Assembly: GCA_916048095.2 (NCBI GenBank)
Contig: OU696572.1
Span: forward strand, 12,189,664 to 12,253,663
DNA: 64,000 nucleotides
Source: Sacculina carcini
Lineage: Eukaryota > Arthropoda > Thecostraca > Sacculinidae
Reading direction: 5' to 3'
Of the stretch, positions 25,113 to 57,556 are shown one piece after another; the stretch's first letter is position 1, and each line of letters begins with the position of its first letter. Made by a program: the position numbers and the translations under genes. The notes under the pieces were generated by a model. It worked only from the letters and a program-made list of their open reading frames with translations. It was not told the origin of the DNA and did no database searches.

Positions 25113-26075
25113 ATATAATCTCACATTGTACAGTGTGTGAGAAAGCATCATGTATTTGTTCTATGTTCATATTTTACTATAAATATGTTCTATTTATAGT
25201 AAAATAAATAACAAATGGTTAATTTAACATATTTTAATTAATAATTTAATTAGGTAATTTTGGACTATTTCGTGAACATGAAGACATATGAAGACGTATC
25301 ATTAACTACCTTCAACTCCCGAATAAAGCAATTGCTGATTGATGAGGTATAGTCCTATTTGATATATTTTTCAACATAGTGTGAACATGTGTGCTGTGTA
25401 TTAGTTGTACATATTAATGTTGTTGTACTTTTGTATTAAACTTGTAAAAAAGTTTAATTGTTAGTGTTTTTCTTATGTTATATTGTCTTTTTATGGCAAG
25501 CAAACAAGCCATTGCGGCTTATGCTGTTTTTATTTTGAATTGTTTTTATGTGTATGTGTGCCAAATAAACATGTTAACGTGACCCATGTATCTGGAATTA
25601 CAGAGCTTGTAGACAGAATAGGGCAGCATTGTCACAGATAATAGCGACCATTGTTTCCAGTACACCACTGGATGAGCGGGGAGGTTTATAGCAGCCGATG
25701 GTGGGGCTTGTCTCATTCAAGGTCGAAACATTTGTCTGACATCAGTGTATATAACACACACACACGATATCAGCTAGTAAACAACGACCTCACTTGATTG
25801 TGTGGGCGACGTATTAATTGTCGACAAGATTCAACGTGTTTTGTTTTCTCAATGGACCCAGCAGATAGCGCGCTAAAAAACCTCCCGACAACAACGATGT
25901 GGTGCCAAAAACACGAAAGAAAGAAACAGAAATGAATATAGATATTAACTTTCCTGCAAGTAAAACATCGCTGATAGTAGCAATTAATAATTGCTGAAAT
26001 CCCTACGTTTGAGTTATTGTGTAGTTTGGTAACAAAACATGCACATATATAGCTTCAACATTAAAAAGTGAGATC
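25113..26075. other. Gene-free AT-rich stretch
   Basis: No exon recognised. A block at about 25490-25580 with AAGCCATTGCGGCTT and AATAAACATGTT looks like a retroelement 3' UTR. The block around 25600-25930 is unassigned. Confidence 0.35.
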
Positions 26076-27818
26076 TTATACACTGACATCGCAGCTTCCT
26101 AACACTATCCTGCCCTGACTAGTCGTTGCTACATTTGTGTGGTAATATTTGCTGGTGTGTGCTAGTTCTGTGAATGTCAGTGAGCTTACTCTTTGGTGAA
26201 GAAGTGTCCGAGATTCGTTCATCATGCACGCTTCAACGCATCTATCACTTGGTGCTGATTCGTGTTGATCGAGACGTCGCATTGTTCCACTGAACTTGCT
26301 GTTTTTTGTCGCTTGTTCTTCAGCAACCAGACATCGATCATTGCCCTGATCCGCACCAGCTTCACTACCAACTGTATGTCCTCCACAAACACTGAGTGCA
26401 GAGCTGATGGAAGAACACTTGTCAGAATTGGACAAATTCAGACGTTCATCACAAGCCGTGTCTACGTTTTTCTCGCACGAACATTTCGACACATAACTTG
26501 TAACCGTGTTTATCGCTCGAGCATCGTCTAGTCGACCTGTGATCGACAGTCTGTCATCCCGACCGAATTGTCGCTCGCTGCTGTCTTGTAAGGTTTCGGC
26601 AGGGAACGTGAGACCACACGGGCTCATTTGGTCGATTTTTGTCATTGTTCCGTGGCTTTCATCGCAAATATCAACGTTTACTGCATGTGTTCCTGCCTCA
26701 CTGATTGATTTTTCATCGGCTAGAATTTGAGGCAATTGCAAAATTGATTGATCCACTGCCAATTCGGGCGTGAAATGCTGCAATATTAAATCACTGCATG
26801 CAACATTTTCGCTGTCATTCACGCCACAATTGTCCAAATGCAGATTTAGATCAATAATTTCCGTGGTTTCTTCCTGTCCCGCCACTCTACTCGATGATAA
26901 TGACGTATTACTGCTCTCTGTGCACTGGTGTGGAATCATTTCGGGCAGCGCATGTCTTGAAGCACATGACGTGCTGTTATCAATGATGGCAGCTGTGCCG
27001 GTTGCATCAGGAACGACCTCTCTGCTCTGTTCTTGTAGAACACTGTTCTCTTCTGCACTAGAGTCAGGTGATGACGAATGTCGCGAACTGGAATTAGCTG
27101 ACAGAGAGGAAAAAGTCGTGCCATTGATTGCTACTGGAACAGTTGCACCCATGTTGAAATATGCAGATTGATCGGGTTCTTTAAGACCCAGGGTCGAGCC
27201 AGTGTCATCTTCATCCAACTGGTGTCTCAGCCATTCGTCCATTTCCACCGTGTCCACCGGATCTCCGTCACTCCATTCTCCATCGCTCTCAACCACATTT
27301 CCGCTTCCCAATACTTCGTCATCGGCCACACACTGACGATTGCACAAGACATTTCGGCTGTTGATGTCCTCGGTGGCACTATGAAAGCCAGTACAACCGT
27401 TTTCACGCACATCCACCGGGTGTTTGGCGCAAGTCGAGATCACATGAGCAGATACACAGCATGTATCTTGTGTCTCATAAGTGGCGGACATTGAGAGTAC
27501 TGGAAGAGACGAATGCCAGTCGTCTTCCTCGTAACAACTACTATCAGTGTTGCCAGATGGGACGGCCGACTCGTTTTCACTGACAAACAGATCACCACGC
27601 TGGCCGTTCACACTGGTGATCTGACCTGCCTCGTGCGGCAACGACTCATCAGCCGAACAGCGGGACACCTCCACGGGGGGTGGAGGCAGCAGCAGTGCAC
27701 ATGCCACAGGGTGTTCAGACGAATAGGACACTGCGGGACACAGCACCGTAGTCGACGCAGTTGGCTCATGGTAGTCTGGTCGTAGCGCGTGCACAAACCG
27801 ACTGACAGCACGCTTCAT
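26076..27818 (-). CDS. Unidentified 580-residue acidic, Ser-rich protein (single large exon)
   Basis: The longest non-repetitive ORF in the window, 580 codons from ATG (context GTGGCATGA) to TAA. The composition is normal for an expressed, mostly disordered protein: many Ser, Asp, Glu, Cys and Thr, a proline run near residue 45, an acidic patch (residues about 175-205, ESDGEWSDGDPVDTVEMDEW) and several short SS-rich segments. No recognisable domain, membrane segment or signal peptide. An AG acceptor-like TTGTTGACAG lies just upstream, so 5' untranslated exons are possible around 27.9-28.4 kb. It could be one exon of a larger gene, but both start and stop lie inside it. I do not recognise the family. 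Confidence 0.7.
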   Translation of the reverse strand: MKRAVSRFVHALRPDYHEPTASTTVLCPAVSYSSEHPVACALLLPPPPVEVSRCSADESLPHEAGQITSVNGQRGDLFVSENESAVPSGNTDSSCYEEDDWHSSLPVLSMSATYETQDTCCVSAHVISTCAKHPVDVRENGCTGFHSATEDINSRNVLCNRQCVADDEVLGSGNVVESDGEWSDGDPVDTVEMDEWLRHQLDEDDTGSTLGLKEPDQSAYFNMGATVPVAINGTTFSSLSANSSSRHSSSPDSSAEENSVLQEQSREVVPDATGTAAIIDNSTSCASRHALPEMIPHQCTESSNTSLSSSRVAGQEETTEIIDLNLHLDNCGVNDSENVACSDLILQHFTPELAVDQSILQLPQILADEKSISEAGTHAVNVDICDESHGTMTKIDQMSPCGLTFPAETLQDSSERQFGRDDRLSITGRLDDARAINTVTSYVSKCSCEKNVDTACDERLNLSNSDKCSSISSALSVCGGHTVGSEAGADQGNDRCLVAEEQATKNSKFSGTMRRLDQHESAPSDRCVEACMMNESRTLLHQRVSSLTFTELAHTSKYYHTNVATTSQGRIVLGSCDVSV

Positions 27819-30180
27819 GCCACCTCAACCTGGACGGCTGGAGGCAGACTGTCAACAATATGACCCCCTTCGAACGGCAGTCACACAACCGTCTATGCGT
27901 GCGGATCAGCGCGCTTTCAATCCCTCTTTCTCCCAGCCGAGAAAACCACGCAGAGCAATCCGCGTGCAGCAAAGACGGTTGCTGATCAAATAAGAGGCAC
28001 AAGAGAGCAGACGCACACGCACGCAATTGCGACTATACAGTGTGTTGTCGGCGCGTCACAACACCTGCGGCGCGTGAGATCTACGAGCTCGGCCGAATGA
28101 ATTGACCGAGCACGTCGCCTCCTGCGCACACATCTCCATCAGAGACGCATCAGCACACACACACCGGCACCATAACACTGAAAGAACGACAAAGAGGAGA
28201 CGGGCAGAAAGAGTGGATGGGGGGAGCAGATCAAAAATGGTGTTTGGCGAGCGATGAACGGCAGGAACAAACGACACGTCCAGCACCACCGCACTACGGC
28301 AACTAACTGAACGACCGATCCAGCTACCACACGCCGCGACACACACACACACATTCACAACTGTGTGCCTGTGTGCGTGTGGAGGCTGCCTCGTGCGATC
28401 CAATCACGACCACCAGAATTACACCTGGTAGTCTCGACTCTGTTTGTGTGTGTGTGTGTAATGAACGTACATTTATGCACACGTAACACTCGTGTGTGCT
28501 TGAGAGTGGTCCTTGGTAGATACAAAGCTGATATGGCGCACATTGCTAGCACACACACATTCACTGACAGACAGACAGACAAGCATACGACGGACAGTGG
28601 TGACACTAATAGACGTGACACACACACACACACAAACAACAGCGCGGCAATTATCCCGGGCAGACGGGCGTTGCTGCTTACACACGGTGCAATGCAGAGC
28701 CACAGAGAATGGTGCCCCTGAGCTCTGTGCCAGGTGGAATTCATCGAGTCACTGTGGGTGGACAAGGCGTGACACGGCGGGGACTCGGCAGGTGTTGCTG
28801 GTGTGGACGCAGGTGTGAGTATGCGTTCGTGTGTGTTTATCATTGTGACATATATGACGGATCGCACTGGCTCGGAGAATACAATTAATGCCCGCGGTAA
28901 TTGTAGACTAGGAGGACATTGAGCGATCTTCCACGTGCACTGCTCTATTTCGTGTCTATTAATCACTTTCTAATGCACACCTCTCATTGGCTCGTCCACC
29001 TTCTTTCTGGCGTTTTCTCCGTGTTATATCCTCCACCCACTCAATCATGAATATCGCAATAACACACACCCACACCGCGCCTAGTGTTGTTCGTCTGACG
29101 TAGAGAAAACATTATCATATATGACACTTTCATCTCTTCTATACTGCATATTTACGACTGATTTTAGGTGCTATTTCGTGTGTGTGTGTGTGTGTGTGTG
29201 TGTCAGTGCGTAGATTGGTCGAGTGATATGACGTATTGAATGTCGTCAGCTCATTAAATGCATTCAATCATGATGATGGTCACATAAAAACTCCATAAAA
29301 ACGGTCATATATGATCGACGTAACCAGGTCAAGGATCGCCGGCCGTGTAATTGGATGTGCACGTGCCTCGATAGCCGCACGACTTGCAATGTGCAATTCG
29401 GACAAGCAACAATTGCAATTTCCTCTTTCAAAAATACGCTCCAAGAGATAGAATTTTCATCAAGTGATTTACTAATAATAACGAATATGAATCAACAAAC
29501 ATATTAACAATTCATTTCATCAAATTTTGATGGTGTCGAATTATCGTGCTGGACAAGGTGATGCACCTCTCAGCAGAATTATTGTAGTGTCATGAGTTGT
29601 GTAGAGACCGGGTGATGTATTGACACAATGCCAAATTGACAGTGCCTTTTACTGTGCTGTACCGATGTACCTGCCTCAAATACACCTGTGGTTTGATGAA
29701 ATTCTGGCGGCCAGGAGGCAGCACAGTCGCGAGGCAGCGCATGCGGTATTAATAGCTGCACGACCGCATGTATAAGCCAACTGAAGCATGGCCGACACTA
29801 ACACGACCAGACAACGAATTGTTTGGACAGCCGGCGTTCAATTATTCCAACTTCTGCCCGATGGTCGAGGAGACGCGGCAACTTATCACAGCTTTTTCTA
29901 GCGTTTTTTCCACACAACGGGCGGCTTTTTGCCCCAATGAAAAGCGAGTGCACCAGAGCGTGCAGGGTGAATTCCAACCAAACTAATGCGCTGTGATTCA
30001 AGTGAGCGGCAATCAAGTGAACGCGGACGCACAAGATCAGACACAACACATTCTCAATGAAATTGCCAGCGAGAAACGCTTTCATTAACGCCTAATTCGA
30101 TGAAGGATTGTTGTGAAAATTGCATTATATACGGCACAAAAGCCTCGATGTAGCTAGAAATGCGTCATTCTTGAACGACA
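27819..30180. other. Upstream region of the orphan ORF; no further genes recognised
   Basis: Relatively GC-rich from 27.9 to 28.9 kb, which fits a promoter and 5' UTR for the leftward ORF. It also holds short CA/GT repeats (28440, 29180-29205). No exon with recognisable protein motifs was found. Confidence 0.4.
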
Positions 30181-30289
30181 GCGCAAGTGTATGTGTCCTT
30201 GTGTACATCAGTTATTCTCCTGGAAATCCAAGACCATAGTAAACATGTAAAACCGGGAGTCAAAACCTCAAATATACATGACTGTGTGT

Positions 30290-30690
30290 GTGTGTGTATG
30301 CATAGCTTGAGCATCGAGACGGGAAGATGGAATCGAAGAGGAAGGGGTCGTCTACCGAGGGATGAGCGTCTGTGCGTATGCGGAGCAATACAAACGGAAC
30401 AACATGTTGTGGAGGACTGCCCTGTCTCAAGATGCGTCCGAGAAGTGAATGGTCTGAATAAAATGGAAGAGTTATTTAGCGGGAAATATCCCCATCACGT
30501 CGCATGTAAGATTGTGTATGATATTTTGATTTTATATGTATGAATCAACGTATGAATGAATGTCTCTCTCGGTGTGTGTGTGTGTGGACTGCAGTACGTT
30601 TTAGTATGCATGTTTTGAAGTGTTGTATTTTGTGCACTGTGGTAAATGAATAATCTATCTATCTATCTATCTGTGTATGTGTATGTATGT
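30290..30690 (+). mobile_element. Non-LTR retrotransposon C-terminal fragment with (ATCT)n tail
   Basis: The frame from about 30301 to 30543 encodes IETGRWNRRGRGRLPRDERL, then CVCGAIQTEQHVVEDCP and LNKMEELFSGKYP. These are the conserved end of a class of invertebrate non-LTR ORFs. The 3' UTR ends in AATAATCTATCTATCTATCT at about 30647-30672, a typical simple-repeat tail. Confidence 0.8.
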
Positions 30691-30697
30691 GTGTTAC

Positions 30698-30976
30698 CGT
30701 GATTGGAGCAGTGTTTCCCGTGTACCAGTTGAGCAGTGTGGATGACACGCCACCACTGACACCACCATTATTGGCGGCTCCATTATGAGTGCGTAGTCGT
30801 TCCACTCGGCGAGTTTGCGCGTGAAAATTGCGCACATACACCCGGGGAAGATGTGAGTGTGTCATTGCCCGTGTCATTGCCGCCGGCTTGACCGGGTCAT
30901 CAGGGGGCACGGACATTTTGGACGGCGCGTGATTGTCGGATGACAGAGACTGACCCACCATTCTCTTCTCTGTCAA
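30698..30976 (-). CDS. Candidate first coding exon of an unidentified leftward gene
   Basis: A frame of 93 codons begins with ATG (MTEKRMVGQSLSSDNH), is rich in Arg, His and Ser, and ends at a donor ACG/GTAACA. The segment GGVSSTLLNWYTGNTAPIT faintly resembles the stretch before the membrane anchor of Sec61-beta, but no downstream exon with the anchor was found to the left. It may be a real 5' exon or a chance ORF. Confidence 0.3.
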
Positions 30977-31269
30977 TTACTGCTCACCACTTGTCTGTGC
31001 AATACTGTGCTGTTGCAAACTACTTCAATACACACACACTGAGTGCAGCCAGATTCACATCTGCAAGACACTGCTCATTACAGAAACGTACTGCATATCC
31101 TCACCACTGATTAATTCACTAAACTCACTCACACACACTGCTTCTTGCAATGATAGGTGGCTGAAGGCATAGAGCACAGACGCAGTGCCACACAGCCCAA
31201 CACCGACTAACGCAAGTAGATGTGGAAATACAGCGGCAACATATCTCCTGCACGGCTACAAACTCCAAC

Positions 31270-31564
31270 CATCCAACACACACACACACTGACACACACA
31301 CTGACACACACTGACACACACACTGACACACACACTGACACAGTGTTGGCCTGTGTTCAGAACTCAGATCTCAGTTGCCGACTACCCCGTCTGCCTGACC
31401 CAACCTCAACAAACACTGCACACACACACGCTGACACACACGCATAATGTGTGTGTGTGTGAGGCACAATGAACTCTCGCGCCAGCCAAGCGGCTACGAA
31501 CACTCACTTCCTGTTAGTCAGTATACAGCTCGCGCGAGCAAGTGCACTACGACTAAAATACACC

Positions 31565-31644
<80 letters not shown>

Positions 31645-31738
31645 GTGGGGAAGAGACGTCAGGTGTGCGGCAGACTGGACATACACAATAAACAAACACA
31701 CACACAGAGACATAAACATACATCTTGTTACGCACTCA

Positions 31739-31780
<42 letters not shown>

Positions 31781-31957
31781 ATGCTGCAGCTGTGAGTATG
31801 GATAAATCAGAGTTATCATTATTATTATTATTATTATTAATATTATTAATTACAGACAAGGCTAGTGGCATGGGAAGAGCGATAGCACTATTCCACACGC
31901 ACACACACACACTGACACACACACACTGCCACACACACACACTGACACGCACACACT

Positions 31958-32010
<53 letters not shown>

Positions 32011-32115
32011 TACATGACACTGACATGACACTAACAATTGTGTACGCGTGCATACACTACAACTTGGCAAGCTCCATACACATACACACAGGCGTACACA
32101 CACCACATACATACA

Positions 32116-32168
<53 letters not shown>

Positions 32169-32281
32169 GCATTCTTAACAATACACACGTGCAACCTGCA
32201 TGAAAGTGTACATTGTACGTTGTGTACGTGTGTGACATTATGTGTGTGTGTGTGTGTACAGAGAGCTATTCAATCACACAG

Positions 32282-32332
<51 letters not shown>

Positions 32333-32384
32333 TGAATATACATACTGACGTGAACAGACATATTCACTCACACACTCACACACT

Positions 32385-32420
<36 letters not shown>

Positions 32421-32460
32421 AAGAGAACGAGATAGAAAGTGGAGACAAAATAGAAAGCCG
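31270..32460. repeat. Cluster of (CA)n microsatellites
   Basis: Long CA runs at about 31565-31640, 31740-31778, 31960-32008, 32118-32158, 32284-32328 and 32380-32418, with CTGACA-interrupted units between. The open His/Thr and Cys/Val frames are repeat artefacts. Confidence 0.9.
31815..31895 (-). mobile_element. Non-LTR 3' end fragment with (AAT)n tail, copy 1
   Basis: Shares the block AATTACAG-GGC-AGT-GCATGGGAAGAG with 37466-37580 and 50845-50975, preceded on the plus strand by a TTATTATTA run. On the minus strand it is the end of an ORF running into an (AAT)n tail. Confidence 0.7.
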
Positions 32461-32461
32461 G

Positions 32462-32600
32462 CTCCGAGTATATTATTATTATTATCACTAGAATCAATGA
32501 ACCAAGTGAGATGGGAAGAGCTGGGACGTCATGAATTGCATGAATGCAATCTCCATGCATCTTGATCATCAACAGACAGTCAGATAGAAAAGAGCAATAG
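32462..32600 (-). mobile_element. Possible related non-LTR 3' end with (AAT)n tail
   Basis: A TATTATTATTATTA run is followed by AAGTGAGATGGGAAGAGCTGG, which resembles the GCATGGGAAGAG family but with a divergent flank. Confidence 0.4.
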
Positions 32601-33026
32601 CATTGGAATATAAAATTGATGGTCAAGTAAACATTATGAGGTTGTATATGCGCGGTGGTCTGGTGGTTGCCTAATTTGTAAAACCCGTGCACAATGCAGC
32701 ATGGCACTTCCGTGTGAAAAATAGCCAACATTTAGTGAATATATTTGACCTCGCTGTGGCAGCACTGGCTTTCTAAAAAACTGCTTGATTACACCGCGCT
32801 ATGCAAATGTACAGTGTGTGCACTTGCATGTATGCGTATGTGCAAGCAGTTAACCTGTAAGTGTATGTGGGACAATGGGGTAATATAGTGTGTGGTGAGG
32901 GTAATTTCGTCAAGGTGACGCCCAGCAGACAAGTGTGACGCCCGCTCAACTAACAGTGAGACTCAGTGAGAAAACGGGCAGCAGCTAGCTAGAGAGCAGT
33001 GCACAAATCTGTCTGTCTGCCTGTCT

Positions 33027-33027
<1 letters not shown>

Positions 33028-33092
<65 letters not shown>
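33028..33092. repeat. (GT)n microsatellite
   Basis: A perfect GT run of about 30 units with no recognised exon next to it. Confidence 0.95.
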
Positions 33093-33094
<2 letters not shown>

Positions 33095-34165
33095 ATGCGT
33101 CTGTGTCGGATTACAAGCCCAATTACTTTTATCCCTGTACAATTTTAAGCCTTGGGACATTTGAGCCATTCATATACACTAATTTTTATATATAAAACAT
33201 ACGGAAGTTAAATTCAGAATGAGAATTATCATGGGTGCATAGCCATAGATGATACATAGATGGCAAAGCAACAAAAGCGGCACTTTGACTCACCACAAGC
33301 GTATTACCAAAAACCGGGCCGCAGTGGAAAGTTACGTAAAGCAACGCGTTCAAGACCGCATGTCAGGCGCTTGTCAAAGCCCACATGCTGTCGACGATAC
33401 TCCAAGTGCATGGTCGACCACGGACTTGGCTATTGCTACATCACAGTGCATCACTTGCTGATTTAATGCCCAGTGTACGAGCCAAATGTCAACCTCCGAA
33501 ATCAGAGTGAATATAGAAACCCTACTACATTACGGCAGTGCACAAATAACATTAACACTAGTCCAATTCATGGACGACACTAGTCTCAAATAACGCCTAT
33601 AACGCCGCGTGACAAAAACGATAACCCAAGGTACTTCATTTATTGCGCCTTCAACTACCGCTTATAGGCGCCAAGACGTTTTAAAAAAATTGTCGTGGTC
33701 GAATCCGTCACTTTCTCATAGTTCGTCTCTATCGCATTTTTGTATTGCGTGTGTCTCTTTTCTTGAGTCTTAGTCATTGCAATTCGTGATTGACTTGAAA
33801 TGGTCAAAGGTGGCTGACACGCCAGACTCAAGACAATAACGACGTTAGTATAAACGTATGAATGAACAAGGTGGGTAGAAATATGTAGATAATTAGCTGA
33901 ATATCTGAATATTAATCAGCAGTAATAATTTAGTTGTAAGACCAGCTGTGTTCAAAAATTTCATTTAATCTTTTTAATCAGCCTTTGATAGGTTTTATAT
34001 TTCTATACAGTATTTGACCATGTGGTATGCCGAAATATTGATAAGACCGATTTTAACTCGGTTCTGGCCACCTAACAGATGCTTGCTTTTAGTATTTTCA
34101 TTTTCTCTTCTCATACCGGCTAAGTGCACGTGATAATTTTATTTTATAACAGATGCGTATTCGCT
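33093..34165. other. Stretch with only unassigned short ORFs
   Basis: Two overlapping frames at 33249-33466 encode basic peptides of about 70 residues that I do not recognise. The rest shows no feature. Confidence 0.3.
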
Positions 34166-34169
34166 TATA

Positions 34170-34895
34170 TGAAGATTGCATCTTATCTTCTGTCGCCATA
34201 CTTCTCCTTTTCTGTTTCAATTCCGTTGGCTTTCTATTAAATCGCGCATTCACTTCAAAATCTGCTGCATAATCTTCAAACTTTTACATGCTCCTAATCA
34301 ACCTTATATCTTTCTGATCTGCTCTCTCCCTCTTCTAACCCCACTTCCCGTCATTCTGCTCCTCTATGCTGTCCTCGCGCCCTCAATGAATCTGCCTGGT
34401 CTTCTAAATCGTTCTCGTTCTACGGTCCTCGATTATATAACTCGCTCTCTTCTCATATCACCTCCTCGCTCACGTATCGATCTTTTACCTCTTCTCTACG
34501 TAAACATCTTTTCGAACTTTCCTTTGATCCCATGACTCATTCCTTGACTCCTTTTGTCTCTCTGATGTGTATATGGGCGCGAATGCATGCATGCTTGTGT
34601 TTATGTATCTTTGAGTCTAATTTATTCATTGTATTGTGTTATTCATAGTACATATCGCTCACTCATCATTGTGTTCATCATTCATCAATAACCCTTCAAT
34701 GTGTTCATCTCGTTGTGTTAATGTGTTCATTGCGCTACTTAAATTGTGTAATATTTGCTCATTCATGTGTTCTTCATTATTTTTATTGTTTCCGTAAATA
34801 ACTGTTTTAGCTTTGTCCGCTTGTTTACACTATATAACTGCTGCGCGCCTGTGTATGACAGGCGCTATAACAAATACACTGAACTGAACTGATTT
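34170..34895 (+). mobile_element. L2/CR1-type non-LTR retrotransposon 3' end
   Basis: The frames encode FRWLSIKSRIHFKICCIIFK (the usual LHWLP-KSRI-FKI block). After frame breaks they continue with FYGPRLYNSLSSHITSSL and FTSSLRKHLFE, the standard C-terminus of L2/CR1 ORFs. The 3' UTR ends in a short repeated tail, ACTGAACTGAACTGA, at about 34877-34892. It is 5'-truncated and frameshifted, and lies about 150 bp upstream of the PHF20-like start codon. Confidence 0.8.
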
Positions 34896-35046
34896 ACTTA
34901 ATTCTACTGAGTTTTGCATTGTGTTCGATTTTGCAGTGATTTTTCATCGTTGCTTTTATGTTTGCGTTTTTATAGTCTTTGAAACATTGAAAATGCTTGT
35001 GCAGGTGGGTGCATTCTGGAGAAGCCTGCGTTTGTAGTTTACACCC

Positions 35047-57042
<21,996 letters not shown>

Positions 57043-57242
57043 CTTTCCACTGCGTTTTGTACCTATTTCTGCTTCGATGATGCATTGTTTACTGAATTTG
57101 GCAAAATATATTCGTACGTGTTGTTTTTGTATGTGAGTTTTTCAAAGATACCGCTTGATTGACAACCTTCATTCATGTATGGCTTAAGTTAGAAACAATC
57201 CTGATTTTTTCTGATTTTAATTTCGCTTATATGGATATTTGA

Positions 57243-57248
57243 AATAAA
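57243..57248 (+). terminator. Candidate polyadenylation signal AATAAA of the PHF20-like gene
   Basis: A consensus AATAAA 200 nt after the stop. Only about 310 bp separate it from the start codon of the next gene. Confidence 0.5.
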
Positions 57249-57556
57249 ATAATAGTAAATATTATGTCTAAAATGTTTCCAAACAATAACACAAATATAG
57301 AGAAAATTGATGTGTTTGAACCTTGAAATTTTTTATCGAGAATACTTGAACTTCCTGATATATCATCAACAGGTGACGCGGCAACTGCTATTGTTGCGCA
57401 GCGGCTTTATATGTGCAGTTTGGTAGTTTTAGTTACACGTGAGGGTTTTTGATGGTTTCTAGTATTGCAAGGTCTCTTCCTCGCGTTAAAACATAGTTTT
57501 CCCAATTGAATAATTTTTATGGTTGGTGCTCATTGGTGTTTTTGTTGCCACCGAAT

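Noticed and set aside
28056..28403. 115-codon minus-strand ORF with a hydrophobic stretch
   Set aside because: Contains CA-repeat translation and no recognisable motif; more likely 5' UTR or promoter of the 580-codon ORF.
33249..33466. Two small plus-strand ORFs encoding basic peptides
   Set aside because: Overlapping frames of about 70 codons with no motif, no splice context and no family resemblance; kept only as unassigned sequence.
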